Source: CAZGRP01 sp964527995 (lineage in GTDB: Bacteria; Zhuqueibacterota; Zhuqueibacteria; Oceanimicrobiales; CAZGRP01). Taken from it: a stretch of DNA of 64,000 bases. Positions within the stretch are counted from its first letter, which is position 1. The number at the start of each line of letters is the position of its first letter. Positions 54,260 through 63,082 of the stretch are shown piece by piece. A model generated the notes under the pieces. The model saw only the letters and a list, made by a program, of their open reading frames with translations. It made no database searches and had not been told where the DNA came from. The stretch spans positions 1 through 64,000 of the forward strand of contig CAZGRP010000015.1 in the NCBI GenBank assembly GCA_964527995.1, written 5' to 3'. The translations under genes were made by a program, and so were the position numbers.

Positions 54260-55831
54260 TTACTCCCACTCGATCGTACTCGGCGGCTTCGAGCTGACAT
54301 CGTAGGCCACGCGGTTCACCCCCTTGACTTTGTTGATGATCCGGCTGGAGACGCGGCCGAGAAGATCGTACGGCAACCGCGCCCAATCGGCGGTCATGCC
54401 GTCGCGGCTGGTGACGGCGCGCAAGGCGATCACGAATTCGTAGGTGCGCTGATCGCCCATGACACCCACTGTTTTCACCGGCAAGAGAACCGCGAAAGCC
54501 TGCCAGACCCGGTCATACCAGCCGGACTGGCGCAGCTCGTCGATGAAGATGGCGTCGGCTTCGCGCACCACCCGCAGCCGCTCGGGCGTCACCTCTCCGA
54601 GGATCCGCACCGCCAATCCGGGTCCCGGAAACGGATGTCGTCCGAGGAGCGCGGTGGGCAGCCCGAGGGCGGCACCGACCTGGCGCACTTCATCCTTGAA
54701 CAGCTCGCGTAGCGGCTCGATCAGCTTCAGATCCATCCGTTCGGGCAGTCCGCCAACGTTATGATGGGTCTTGATCGTCGCTGCCGGGCCGGTGCCGGCC
54801 GCGCTTTCGATCACGTCGGGGTAGAGCGTTCCCTGCACCAGGTACTCGACACCGGGAATGCGGCGCGCTTCCTGCTCAAAAACGGTGATGAATTCATTTC
54901 CGATGATCCGGCGCTTTTCTTCCGGGTGCTCCACTCCCCGGAGTCGCCCCAGAAACCGATCGGCGGCATCCACAACCACCAGGCGATCTTCGAAATAGGA
55001 ACCAAAGAGCTGCCGCACTTCCTGCGCCTCATCCTTGCGCATCAGACCGGTGTCCACAAAGATGCTGGTCAGCCGGTCGCCGATGGCGCGATAGACCAGA
55101 GCCGCGGCGACCGCCGAATCCACGCCGCCGCTGAGAGCACAGAGAGCGCGCCGGTCGCCCACCTCGCTGCGGATTCGGGCCACGGTCTCCTGGATGAAGG
55201 AGGCCGGCGTCCACAAACCGCGGCAACCACAGACGCGATAGAGGAAATTCCGAAGAACCCTTTCGCCTTCCTTTGTATGGGCGACTTCCGGGTGGAACTG
55301 CAGGCCGTAGAGCCGTCGCGACTCGTCGGCGACGGCGGCAAAAGGGGAGGCATCGGTCTTCGCCAACGTCCGAAAGCCGGCAGGCAGAGCGGTGAGCACA
55401 TCGCCATGACTCATCCACACCTGGGTGGGTGAGGGAACCTCGACGAAGAGGGGCTCTTTCTCCTGCACATCGAGCATGGCGGGCCCGTATTCGCGCTTCT
55501 CGGCCCGCTCCACCCCTCCGCCCAGGTGATGAGCCAGCAACTGCAACCCATAGCAGATCCCCAAGATCGGCACCCCGAGTTCGAAGAGTCGCGGGTCGAC
55601 ATCAGGAGCGTCGCTTTCGTAGACCGAAGCCGGCCCGCCTGAGAGGATGATGCCCGTGGGTCGGCTGCGCTCGATCTCATCCACAGGCGTCCAGTAGGGC
55701 CTGATCTCCGAATAGACCTTCAGCTCGCGCACACGCCTGGTGATCAGTTGCGTGTATTGCGAACCGAAGTCGAGGATCAGAATCCACTCCGGATGATGAG
55801 AGGGGGGACGATTTACTTGTGAATCGGCCAA
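54260..55831 (-). CDS. guaA: GMP synthase (glutamine-hydrolysing)
   Basis: Converts XMP to GMP. The 523-residue enzyme has a class I glutaminase (ILILDFGSQYTQLITRRV, GVPILGICYGLQLLAHHLGG with the Cys nucleophile, LQFHPEVAHTKEG with His/Glu), a PP-loop synthetase domain (ALCALSGGVDSAVAAAL) and the C-terminal dimer domain ending NRVAYDVSSKPPSTIEWE. No ATG precedes the conserved start, so TTG at 55831 is used; it lies 19 nt inside surE, implying coupled translation. Confidence 0.96.
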   Translation of the reverse strand: MADSQVNRPPSHHPEWILILDFGSQYTQLITRRVRELKVYSEIRPYWTPVDEIERSRPTGIILSGGPASVYESDAPDVDPRLFELGVPILGICYGLQLLAHHLGGGVERAEKREYGPAMLDVQEKEPLFVEVPSPTQVWMSHGDVLTALPAGFRTLAKTDASPFAAVADESRRLYGLQFHPEVAHTKEGERVLRNFLYRVCGCRGLWTPASFIQETVARIRSEVGDRRALCALSGGVDSAVAAALVYRAIGDRLTSIFVDTGLMRKDEAQEVRQLFGSYFEDRLVVVDAADRFLGRLRGVEHPEEKRRIIGNEFITVFEQEARRIPGVEYLVQGTLYPDVIESAAGTGPAATIKTHHNVGGLPERMDLKLIEPLRELFKDEVRQVGAALGLPTALLGRHPFPGPGLAVRILGEVTPERLRVVREADAIFIDELRQSGWYDRVWQAFAVLLPVKTVGVMGDQRTYEFVIALRAVTSRDGMTADWARLPYDLLGRVSSRIINKVKGVNRVAYDVSSKPPSTIEWE

Positions 55832-56604
55832 CTCTTTAATTCTTCCATAAAGCGGTAGTTCGTCATATCGTAGTGGATCGGTGTGATCGACACCTTGCGA
55901 TCGAGCACGGCGCGGTCATCCACCGTGGGGTCGTCTTCGATCTCCCTCTTGAAGCCGGTCAGCCAGTAGTAGACCCGATTCTGGGGATCGAGGCGCTTCT
56001 CGAACTTCTCATCGTACACGGTCAGGCCCTGGCGGCTGACCACCACCCCCTCGATCTGCTCCTCGGGAACCGGAGGCACGTTGACGTTGAGAAAAGTACG
56101 TTCAGGCAGGCCGTGCCGCAGAATCAGCCGGGCCAGCTTGCGGGCGAATTTCGCGGCGTAGGTGAAATCGGCTTGCTCAAACGTAGCCAACGAAATCGCG
56201 AAGGAGGGAATCCCCAGAATCGTCGCTTCAGTGGCGGCCGATACCGTTCCGGAGTAGATCACGTTGATTCCGGTATTCGATCCCCGGTTGATGCCGGAGA
56301 CAAGGAGATCGGGTCTCTCTTCGAGAAGCGACCAGTAGGCCAGTTTGACACAATCCGCCGGCGTCCCACTCACAGCGTAGCCGTAAAAGCGGCCGTTGCG
56401 ATGATACTCGGCAACCCGGAGCGGATCGGAGAGCGTGATGGCATGTCCTACAGCACTGCGTTCGCTGTCGGGGGCGACGACGACCACCTGCCCGAGCGAT
56501 TTCATTTCCCGATAGAGAGCCAGCAGCCCAGGTGCAGCGATGCCATCGTCGTTGGTCAGGAGGATCCGGACAGGTCGGTCACCGCTTCCGTCGGTCCTGT
56601 GCAT
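55813..56604 (-). CDS. surE: 5'/3'-nucleotidase SurE
   Basis: A 263-residue metal-dependent phosphatase that removes phosphate from nucleoside monophosphates. ILLTNDDGIAAPGLLALYREM carries the metal Asp pair; VVVAPDSERSAVGHAITL, GTPADCVKLA and VSGINRGSNTGINVIYSGTV complete the active site. Start is ATG at 56604, 15 nt after the accD stop. It is in an operon with accD upstream and guaA downstream. Confidence 0.96.
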   Translation of the reverse strand: MHRTDGSGDRPVRILLTNDDGIAAPGLLALYREMKSLGQVVVVAPDSERSAVGHAITLSDPLRVAEYHRNGRFYGYAVSGTPADCVKLAYWSLLEERPDLLVSGINRGSNTGINVIYSGTVSAATEATILGIPSFAISLATFEQADFTYAAKFARKLARLILRHGLPERTFLNVNVPPVPEEQIEGVVVSRQGLTVYDEKFEKRLDPQNRVYYWLTGFKREIEDDPTVDDRAVLDRKVSITPIHYDMTNYRFMEELKSWPIHK

Positions 56605-56619
56605 GCCTCGCGTCAGCCC

Positions 56620-57567
56620 TCAGCCACTCTCGCCGTCGCTGGCCGGCGGCGCTGTCTGTGCCTCCCGGGTGATCAGCTTCTCGGCCTCCGCCTGGTCGAT
56701 GAAACCATCGTTGGTTGGGCCGCCAGCGTGATCTTCCTGGAAGAACTCCAAGATCTGCGTCAGTTTCTGTTTCAACTCGTGGCGCTCCACGATGGAGTCC
56801 ACAAAGCCGTGCTCGAGCAGAAATTCCGCCCTCTGGAATCCTGCAGGCAGATCCTGCCCGATCGTCTGCTTGATGACACGCGGGCCAGCAAAGCCGATCA
56901 GCGCCCCGGGTTCGGCAAGATTGATGTCTCCGAGCATGGCGTAGCTTGCAGTCACTCCACCTGTGGTCGGGTCGGTCAAAATGGATATGAAAAGCACGCC
57001 AGCGTCGTGCAGGCGTGACAGCTCCGCCGATGTCTTGGCCATCTGCATCAGCGACATCGCGCCCTCCATCATGCGGGCGCCCCCGGAAGCGGAGATGACG
57101 ATGAGCGGCAGCCGGCGCTCCAGAGCCCGGCGCGCCGCCCGGGCGATCTTCTCGCCCACCACCGAGCCCATGCTGCCGCCGATGAAGCTGAAGTCCATGA
57201 CGCAGATGATGACCTCATGCCCGTTGATCTTACCCAGCCCGGTGCGCACCGCCTCCTTCAGCCCCGTCTTCTTTGTCGCCGCTTTCAACTGCTCCGCGTA
57301 CCGCTTCTGGGCCTTGAATTTCAGGAAGTCCACCGATTGCATATCGGCATCCATTTCCTCCAGCCGGCCGTCATCCAGCAGGAGGCGGAGATATTCCTGG
57401 CCGCGGATGCGAAAGTGGTACTTGCATTTGATGCAGACGTGAAAGTTCCGTTCGAGCTCAGGCTTGTAGATGATTTCAGCGCAACTCGGGCATTTGACCC
57501 AAAGGTCCGGCATCTCCTTCTTTGCCTGAGGTCGAAGCCCTTCTTTGGCGCGCTTAAACCAGCTCAT
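56620..57567 (-). CDS. accD: Acetyl-CoA carboxylase carboxyltransferase subunit beta
   Basis: A 315-residue subunit that transfers carboxyl from biotin to acetyl-CoA with AccA, the first step of fatty acid synthesis. The N-terminal zinc finger is CPSCAEIIYKPELERNFHVC followed by IKC. The crotonase-like core has FSFIGGSMGSVVGEKIARA, VISASGGARMMEGAMSLMQMAKT and DPTTGGVTASYAMLGD. ATG follows GGGAGCCC and overlaps the rimI stop (ATGA). accA is not in this window. Confidence 0.97.
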   Translation of the reverse strand: MSWFKRAKEGLRPQAKKEMPDLWVKCPSCAEIIYKPELERNFHVCIKCKYHFRIRGQEYLRLLLDDGRLEEMDADMQSVDFLKFKAQKRYAEQLKAATKKTGLKEAVRTGLGKINGHEVIICVMDFSFIGGSMGSVVGEKIARAARRALERRLPLIVISASGGARMMEGAMSLMQMAKTSAELSRLHDAGVLFISILTDPTTGGVTASYAMLGDINLAEPGALIGFAGPRVIKQTIGQDLPAGFQRAEFLLEHGFVDSIVERHELKQKLTQILEFFQEDHAGGPTNDGFIDQAEAEKLITREAQTAPPASDGESG

Positions 57568-58070
57568 TCGGGCTCCCGTAGAAGCTTCGCCATGACCAAC
57601 GCATCCTCCCCATCGCTCTCATAGTACCGTGACCTCACCGACACCACACGGAACCCCCACTTCCGATAGAGCCGGATCGCCGCCAGATTGGACGGCCGGA
57701 CCTCGAGATAGGCCAGCCGGTAACCTTCTCGACGTCCTTTTTCGAGGACGGCCTGCAGCAGCGCATTTCCAATGCCCTTCCGCCGGTGTCGCGGGCTGAC
57801 AGCCAGGTTGGTGATATGGATTTCGTCGCGCACAAACCAGGCTGTCAGGTAGCCGACCACCTCACCGTCGATCTCGGCAACCAGGGGGTGGGCCACGTCG
57901 CGATAATGAATCTCGTTCAAGAAGGCCTCGCGCGACCAGGCATGCCGAAACGACTGTTTTTCGATTTCAACGATCTGGTCGACGTCCTCCACGCGCATCC
58001 GCCGAATCGTCAGGCGATGCCGGGACTGCTGATCGAGATCGGCGACCTTTTTCTCCGGCGTGCTGATCAT
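57564..58070 (-). CDS. rimI: Ribosomal protein S18-alanine N-acetyltransferase
   Basis: A 168-residue GNAT enzyme. TIRRMRVEDVDQIVEIEKQSF, HITNLAVSPRHRRKGIGNALLQ (acetyl-CoA P-loop) and YLEVRPSNLAAIRLYRKWGFRVVSVRSRYY, then EDALVMAKLL, match RimI closely. It lies directly after tsaB (4-nt overlap), the common t6A-operon arrangement in which RimI follows TsaB. Confidence 0.94.
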   Translation of the reverse strand: MISTPEKKVADLDQQSRHRLTIRRMRVEDVDQIVEIEKQSFRHAWSREAFLNEIHYRDVAHPLVAEIDGEVVGYLTAWFVRDEIHITNLAVSPRHRRKGIGNALLQAVLEKGRREGYRLAYLEVRPSNLAAIRLYRKWGFRVVSVRSRYYESDGEDALVMAKLLREPE

Positions 58071-58744
58071 GAAGACTTCACCCCTGGTTCAAAAGCCTTC
58101 AGGTAGCTCGGCTCCAGCTCGTCGACCGCGGCTGTCTCTCCGCGCGCCAGCTTTTGAGCGCCCAGCCGGGCTACGGCATAGGGGCTGGCCAGGCAGAACG
58201 GCTCCGGCGCGATGACCTTGCGCGGCGGGTGCAGCTCGCCCACAAGCTGGGCCCCGCTGCCGACTACCAGTGCCGCGCCGGGGACCTCGTTGAGCAGATC
58301 GGCCAGCGCCAGCGCCTTGTCTTCGCTCTCGCGGATCACCTCGCTGCCACGGCGCCGGAACACCGCGGCAAAGATTTCGCCGCGACGGGACGAGACCACG
58401 GCGCACACCCTGCCGTCCAGCGTCGGGGCCTGGGCCGCCAGGGCCTCGAGAGTGGAGACGGCCACAAGAGGCCTCTCCAGCGCGAAGGCCAATCCTTTGG
58501 CCACCGACAGGCCGATGCGCAGCCCGGTGAAAGACCCCGGACCGATGGAAACGGCGATTCCGTCCAGCCCTTTGAGATGGAAATCCGTTCTTGCCGCCAG
58601 ATCACTGATCATCCTGGTTAGCTTTTCACTGTGAACGTTCTTGATATTGAGGCGCGACTCGGCGATGAGCTGCTCGCCGCGGCAGAGCGCCGCACCGCAT
58701 ACCTGCGTGGCCGTCTCGATGCCGAGGATCCTCAGCGCTTCCAC
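58067..58744 (-). CDS. tsaB: tRNA t6A synthesis protein TsaB
   Basis: A 225-residue ASKHA-fold partner of TsaD in making threonylcarbamoyl-adenosine at tRNA position 37. RILGIETATQVCGAALC, VSIGPGSFTGLRIGLSVAKGLAFAL and VVSSRRGEIFAAVF are family motifs. GTG at 58744 overlaps the tsaE end by 13 nt; the longer frame upstream is antisense-like and rejected. tsaD is not in the window. Confidence 0.93.
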   Translation of the reverse strand: MEALRILGIETATQVCGAALCRGEQLIAESRLNIKNVHSEKLTRMISDLAARTDFHLKGLDGIAVSIGPGSFTGLRIGLSVAKGLAFALERPLVAVSTLEALAAQAPTLDGRVCAVVSSRRGEIFAAVFRRRGSEVIRESEDKALALADLLNEVPGAALVVGSGAQLVGELHPPRKVIAPEPFCLASPYAVARLGAQKLARGETAAVDELEPSYLKAFEPGVKSS

Positions 58745-59205
58745 GTGATCTGCACCCTTCGTTTCGAGGCGGCGCCCGGTGCCCACAGATGGGCCAGATG
58801 GACTTCGATCCGTGGCGTCGGCAGCAGCCCGGTGATGCGGTCGGCCCACTCAATCACGCACACACCATCGCCGGCAAAAAACTCCTCCAGACCGAGCGCA
58901 AGCGCCTCCTCCTCACTTCGGATCCGGTAGAAATCAAAGTGATACACCGGAACACGGCCCTTGTAATGATGAATCAAGGTAAAGGTAGGACTGGTCACCG
59001 GGTCGTTTACGCCCAGCCCGCGGCAGACCCCCCGAATGAAGACCGTCTTGCCGCTGCCCAAATCCCCAAAGCAGGCAAGCACATCCCCGGCCCGAAGGTG
59101 TTGCGCCACGCTTGCCCCCAGCGCCTCGGTCTCTTCTTCGGATGACGTAATGCACTCTCCTTCGATCACGTTTGGTAGCTGAATCTCTGCCGCTTCCTTC
59201 CCCAC
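58732..59205 (-). CDS. tsaE: tRNA t6A synthesis ATPase TsaE
   Basis: A 157-residue P-loop ATPase that acts with TsaB and TsaD. Walker A is FGDLGSGKTVFIRGVCRGLG; DPVTSPTFTLIHHYKG and VYHFDFYRI follow, with CVIEWADRI near the end. GTG at 59205 overlaps the region just after the stop of the PorX-like gene (3-nt spacing), so the genes are co-transcribed. Confidence 0.95.
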   Translation of the reverse strand: MGKEAAEIQLPNVIEGECITSSEEETEALGASVAQHLRAGDVLACFGDLGSGKTVFIRGVCRGLGVNDPVTSPTFTLIHHYKGRVPVYHFDFYRIRSEEEALALGLEEFFAGDGVCVIEWADRITGLLPTPRIEVHLAHLWAPGAASKRRVQITWKR

Positions 59206-59208
59206 TTT

Positions 59209-60792
59209 TCACGCCACCACCTTCGGCTCGAGAATCGCCGCCGGCAACACCATCTCTTCAAGCGAAACGCCACCGTGCTGCAAGCTGTCGCGGTAGTAGT
59301 TGAGGTAATGATGGTAGTTCGTCGGGTAGACGAAGTAGAAGTCCTCTTTGGCGATGAGATAGTTGGTGTTGATGCCGCGGGCAGGCAGCTTGAAGTCGGC
59401 CGGATTCCTCACCATGATGGCAAATCTCGGATCCGACTTGATGGATCGACCGAATTTGTAGCGCAGATTCGTCGAAGTCTCACGATCGCCGAGCACCTTG
59501 GCACCTCGCATACCTCGAATCGAGCCATGGTCCGAGGTCAGCACCACCGTGTACCCCCGCCGGCCGAACTCGCGAATGATCCGGTAGATCGCCGAATGTT
59601 CGAACCACGACCTCGTCAGAGAACGATAGGCCGAGTCATCCGGCGTGATCTCCTTCAGCACCTCCGAATCGCTGCGGCTGTGGGCCAGGATGTCGACGAA
59701 ATTGAGGACCACCGACATCAAAGGAATGTTCGAGTAGGAGTTGATTTTGTTCTCCAGGCTGCGGGCCTCACTGACATCGAGAATCTTGATATACTTTGGC
59801 TCCGGCTTGAGCTGGATGCCGAGACGCTCGAGCTGAAAATCCAGGAACTGGCGCTCGTACCGATTCAGACTGTGCTCATCTTCCTCGCTGCGCTGCCACA
59901 GGTCCGGATGCTGCTTTTCGATTTCACTGGGAAAAAGACCGCTGAAGATGGCGTTACGGGCATAAGGTGTCGCCGTCGGCAGGATCGAGTAGTAATATTC
60001 TTTCGAAATCTTGAAGTCCTCGTAGAACAACGGCTCGAGCGTGAACCACTGATCCAGCCGCAGATTGTCCATGACCACAAAAAGGACGTGGCGGCCCTGC
60101 CGCAGGAGCGGGGCCAGGTAGAGGCGCACGAGATCCACCGACAGCGGCGGCGCTTCGTCGCTGGGACGCGTCTCGGCCGCGATCCAGCTCCGATAGTGAC
60201 GCTCGATGAACTTGGCGAACTCCGCGTTGCATTCCCGCTTTTGATCGAGCAATGTCTGCCGCAGACCCAGATCCGGGTGGCTGTCGAGCTCCACTTCCCA
60301 CTGGCTGACGTTCCGATAGATCTCGATCCAGTCACGCCAGGTAGGAGACTGCAGCAGCATGCGGGAAACGGTGTTGAAGGCGGCAATGTAGTTCTGCGAC
60401 AGCCGCTGGCGCTCGATCTCCCTCTGCTCGAGAATCTTCTTGCAGGTGGAGAGGACCTGGCTAGGGTTGACCGGCTTGGTGAGATAGTCGTCGATCTTGC
60501 CGCCGATGGCCTCCTCCATCAGACTCTCTTCTTCGTTCTTGGTCACCATGACCACCGGCAGCCACGGGTGCTTCTCCTTGATCTCGCCGAGGGCTGTGAG
60601 CCCGTCCTTGCCGTTCAGCATCTCGTCCAGCAGCACCAGATCGAACCGTTCCTGGTCGATGAGGGTCAGGGCGTCTTCAGCGTTGGTCACCGGAGTGACG
60701 CGGTAGCCGCGCTCTTCGAGGAACAAGATGTGTGCACGCAGCAGATCGATCTCGTCGTCGACCCAGAGGATTTTGCCTTTCTTACCTTCCAT
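59209..60792 (-). CDS. porX: PorX-like response regulator with PglZ phosphatase domain
   Basis: A 527-residue protein: an N-terminal receiver domain (KILWVDDEIDLLRAHILFLEERGY, LVLLDEMLNGKDGL with the phospho-Asp, VMVTKNEE, DDYLTKPVNPSQVL), a helical linker, and a C-terminal PglZ/alkaline-phosphatase-fold domain (VLFVVMDNLRLDQWF, SILPTATPYARNAIFSG, VVLTSDHGSIRG). This is the architecture of PorX, which controls the type IX secretion system in Bacteroidetes. No T9SS gene is in the window. ATG follows GGGAGTAGT; an own promoter lies upstream. Confidence 0.9.
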   Translation of the reverse strand: MEGKKGKILWVDDEIDLLRAHILFLEERGYRVTPVTNAEDALTLIDQERFDLVLLDEMLNGKDGLTALGEIKEKHPWLPVVMVTKNEEESLMEEAIGGKIDDYLTKPVNPSQVLSTCKKILEQREIERQRLSQNYIAAFNTVSRMLLQSPTWRDWIEIYRNVSQWEVELDSHPDLGLRQTLLDQKRECNAEFAKFIERHYRSWIAAETRPSDEAPPLSVDLVRLYLAPLLRQGRHVLFVVMDNLRLDQWFTLEPLFYEDFKISKEYYYSILPTATPYARNAIFSGLFPSEIEKQHPDLWQRSEEDEHSLNRYERQFLDFQLERLGIQLKPEPKYIKILDVSEARSLENKINSYSNIPLMSVVLNFVDILAHSRSDSEVLKEITPDDSAYRSLTRSWFEHSAIYRIIREFGRRGYTVVLTSDHGSIRGMRGAKVLGDRETSTNLRYKFGRSIKSDPRFAIMVRNPADFKLPARGINTNYLIAKEDFYFVYPTNYHHYLNYYRDSLQHGGVSLEEMVLPAAILEPKVVA

Positions 60793-60826
60793 ACTACTCC
60801 CGCATGTTTTGCCGACACCATCGGGC

Positions 60827-60855
60827 AAATTAACAATTCTTCCAGGCATTGTCAA
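60827..60855 (-). promoter_or_regulatory. Promoter of porX-like gene
   Basis: Minus strand TTGACA (60850-60855), 17-nt spacer, TAATTT (60827-60832). Confidence 0.7.
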
Positions 60856-60924
60856 CGGGTTTTTCCCAGCGCAGACCGCAGGCTGATCATCGCCGGGCTC
60901 GAAGCGGACGGTGCCGAACGCTCT

Positions 60925-63060
60925 CTACTTCGTCTTGAATTCGTAGACGCCGTCCCAGTCTTCGGGGGGAGGTTCTTCAAGGAAATCCAGACAGCGCCTG
61001 ACGTAGACGCGAGCCGGACCATCGGAGGGAAAGTAGCGCAGCACTCGTTTAAATTCGGTGAGTGCCCTGTACCAATCGTGTTCTTTGTACAGCTTCAGCC
61101 CCTCGTTGTAGACATTGATGAGCAGATCCTCTTCAATCTGCGGAATGCTTCCCAGCCCCCGCAGCTCGAAGATACGCACGGGCTTCTCCTTGCCCTTGAC
61201 CCTGACCAGGTCGAGTTCGCGCACGATCGCCTTGTTCTTGACCTGCTCGTAGGTCGACTCCGAGATGATGATGGTGGTGGCGTAGTACTTGTTGGTGCCC
61301 TCCAGGCGAGCGGCCAGGTTGACCTCGTCGCCGATCACCGTGTAGTCGAACAGTTGTGCCGAACCGAGGTTGCCGACGATCATCTTGCCGCTGTTGATGC
61401 CGATGCCGATCTGAAAATAGTCCTTCTTCTCGGCCGACCAGCGTTTCTGAATCTGCCTGAGCTTGGTCACCATCTGCAGTGCGGTCTGGCAGGCCTTCTC
61501 GGCATGATCGGCAAAATAGAGCGGTGCACCGAAGAGCGCCATGATCTCATCGCCGACGAACTTGTCCAGGGTCCCCTGGTTCGCGAAGATGATTTCGACC
61601 ATGGAGGTGAGGTATTCGCTCAGGTTCTGCACGACCTCCTCCGGACCGCGTTTCTCCGAAAAGGACGTGAAGCCGCGGATGTCGGAGAACAACACCGTCA
61701 ACTCGCGGCGCTCCCCGCCAAAGCGCGGCAGCTCGTTGTCGGCCAGCATCTTGTCGACCACATTGCTGGCGACGTAGTGTTGAAAGGTCTTCTTCACGCG
61801 CCAGCGCTCGCGTTGCTCCGTCACCGTAAGGTCGACCACATGGCCGACATAGGCGAGCAGCAGGGTGGTCAAAGGCATGGTGACCGGAAGCCAGAGTCGA
61901 CTGCTGCTGAACAGATAGAAGGAAGCGAGCACAAACCCCAGAGCGATGAGGCCGATAAGCAGGAGCGAACGCACCGGCCGGAGCTTCTTGGTTGTCGCCC
62001 AGGCGACAAGAGCAAGAAACAGCATAGCCAGCAAGGAAACCCATCCCGAAACCTGGCGGATAAAATCCCCGTGCAACAGCGTGCTGAGGGCGTTGGCGTG
62101 CACCTCTACCCCCGGCGTCTTCTGACGCCGGCCGCCATAGTTGAAGAAGGGCGTGAATTTGGTGTCCTGGAGTTCTTCGGCAGAGGCGCCGATAAAGACG
62201 ATCTTGTCCTTGAAGGTGCCCCACATCCGATGCAGATCGAAGATGTCGGTATCTTCGTCGTCCGCCAGTTGAAACTTACTGTCGTCGAGGATTGTGGAGA
62301 AGTGGTAGGTCGGAAAGCTTTGTGCCGGCCCGCGGTAGTTGATGAGAAAGGAGTGACGGCTCTGCAATGGGATGGTGGTGTTTCCCAGCCGCAGAGTGGC
62401 ATCCTCGTTGTGGGGCACCTTGCCGTCGGTCAGCCCACGCAGAGCCAGCAGCGCCTCTACCGCCATCGGGTGGTAGACCTTATCCCCCACTGGCAGCGAA
62501 ACCAGATAGCGGCGCACAAAGCCGTCGCTGTCTTCGAGCACGTTCACCAAACCCCAGCGGCTGCCGGTGTTCAAGAGCGGCGCAATCGGCTTGGCGAGAT
62601 AAGTGGTTTCGGTGCCCCCACGTGCCACCTCCCGAACCCACTTGCCCGCCAGCACCACGTTGCCGGCATGCAGCACCGCGGCCGCCAGCACCTTGTCCCG
62701 CCGCGGGTCGACACGATCGTCCTCAGTGAATTCGACGTCCACGACGATCAGCCTGGCACCGGCGTCGGCCAGGTTGAGGATGGCACGTGCAAAGTAGCTG
62801 CGCGGGTACGGCCAGCGCCCTGGCAGCGAGGCAAAGGTCTGGTCGTCGATGGTCACCAGAACGATGCTGGAGTCGCCGACATCCTGGGCGCCACGAAAAC
62901 GGAAGGCCGTGTCGTAGGCTTTCAGGTCGAGGTTTTCGAAAGCCTGGAAGTTGGACAGAATCCAGGCCAGAAGAAGCGCCGCTGCCGTAATCGCCCCGCC
63001 GACCACCGTTCGGTTTCGCAGCAGCTTCTTCCAGTCAGCGATTTGGGCAATTGACCTCAT
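60925..63060 (-). CDS. CHASE2-domain adenylate/guanylate cyclase
   Basis: A 711-residue transmembrane receptor cyclase. One helix (TVVGGAITAAALLLAWILSNF) leads to an extracytoplasmic CHASE2 sensor (about 40-345), then three closely spaced helices (WVSLLAMLFLALVAW, LLLIGLIALGFVLASFYLF, LPVTMPLTTLLLAYVGHVV). The class III cyclase domain has metal Asps in LTVLFSDIRGFTSFSE and VGDEIMALFGAP, and the transition-state Asn/Arg in GDEVNLAARLEGTN. A C-terminal TPR-like tail follows. It makes cAMP or cGMP in response to an outside signal. It lies 22 nt after the outer-membrane protein gene 63083-64000. Confidence 0.93.
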   Translation of the reverse strand: MRSIAQIADWKKLLRNRTVVGGAITAAALLLAWILSNFQAFENLDLKAYDTAFRFRGAQDVGDSSIVLVTIDDQTFASLPGRWPYPRSYFARAILNLADAGARLIVVDVEFTEDDRVDPRRDKVLAAAVLHAGNVVLAGKWVREVARGGTETTYLAKPIAPLLNTGSRWGLVNVLEDSDGFVRRYLVSLPVGDKVYHPMAVEALLALRGLTDGKVPHNEDATLRLGNTTIPLQSRHSFLINYRGPAQSFPTYHFSTILDDSKFQLADDEDTDIFDLHRMWGTFKDKIVFIGASAEELQDTKFTPFFNYGGRRQKTPGVEVHANALSTLLHGDFIRQVSGWVSLLAMLFLALVAWATTKKLRPVRSLLLIGLIALGFVLASFYLFSSSRLWLPVTMPLTTLLLAYVGHVVDLTVTEQRERWRVKKTFQHYVASNVVDKMLADNELPRFGGERRELTVLFSDIRGFTSFSEKRGPEEVVQNLSEYLTSMVEIIFANQGTLDKFVGDEIMALFGAPLYFADHAEKACQTALQMVTKLRQIQKRWSAEKKDYFQIGIGINSGKMIVGNLGSAQLFDYTVIGDEVNLAARLEGTNKYYATTIIISESTYEQVKNKAIVRELDLVRVKGKEKPVRIFELRGLGSIPQIEEDLLINVYNEGLKLYKEHDWYRALTEFKRVLRYFPSDGPARVYVRRCLDFLEEPPPEDWDGVYEFKTK

Positions 63061-63082
63061 GTCCGCCGGATGGTTCGAGACT

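Noticed and set aside
59275..63054. Plus-strand open frame of 1259 codons
   Set aside because: It is exactly antisense to the PorX-like and CHASE2 cyclase genes, is rich in His/Gln/Arg/Val runs without domain motifs, and results from high third-position GC of the real genes.
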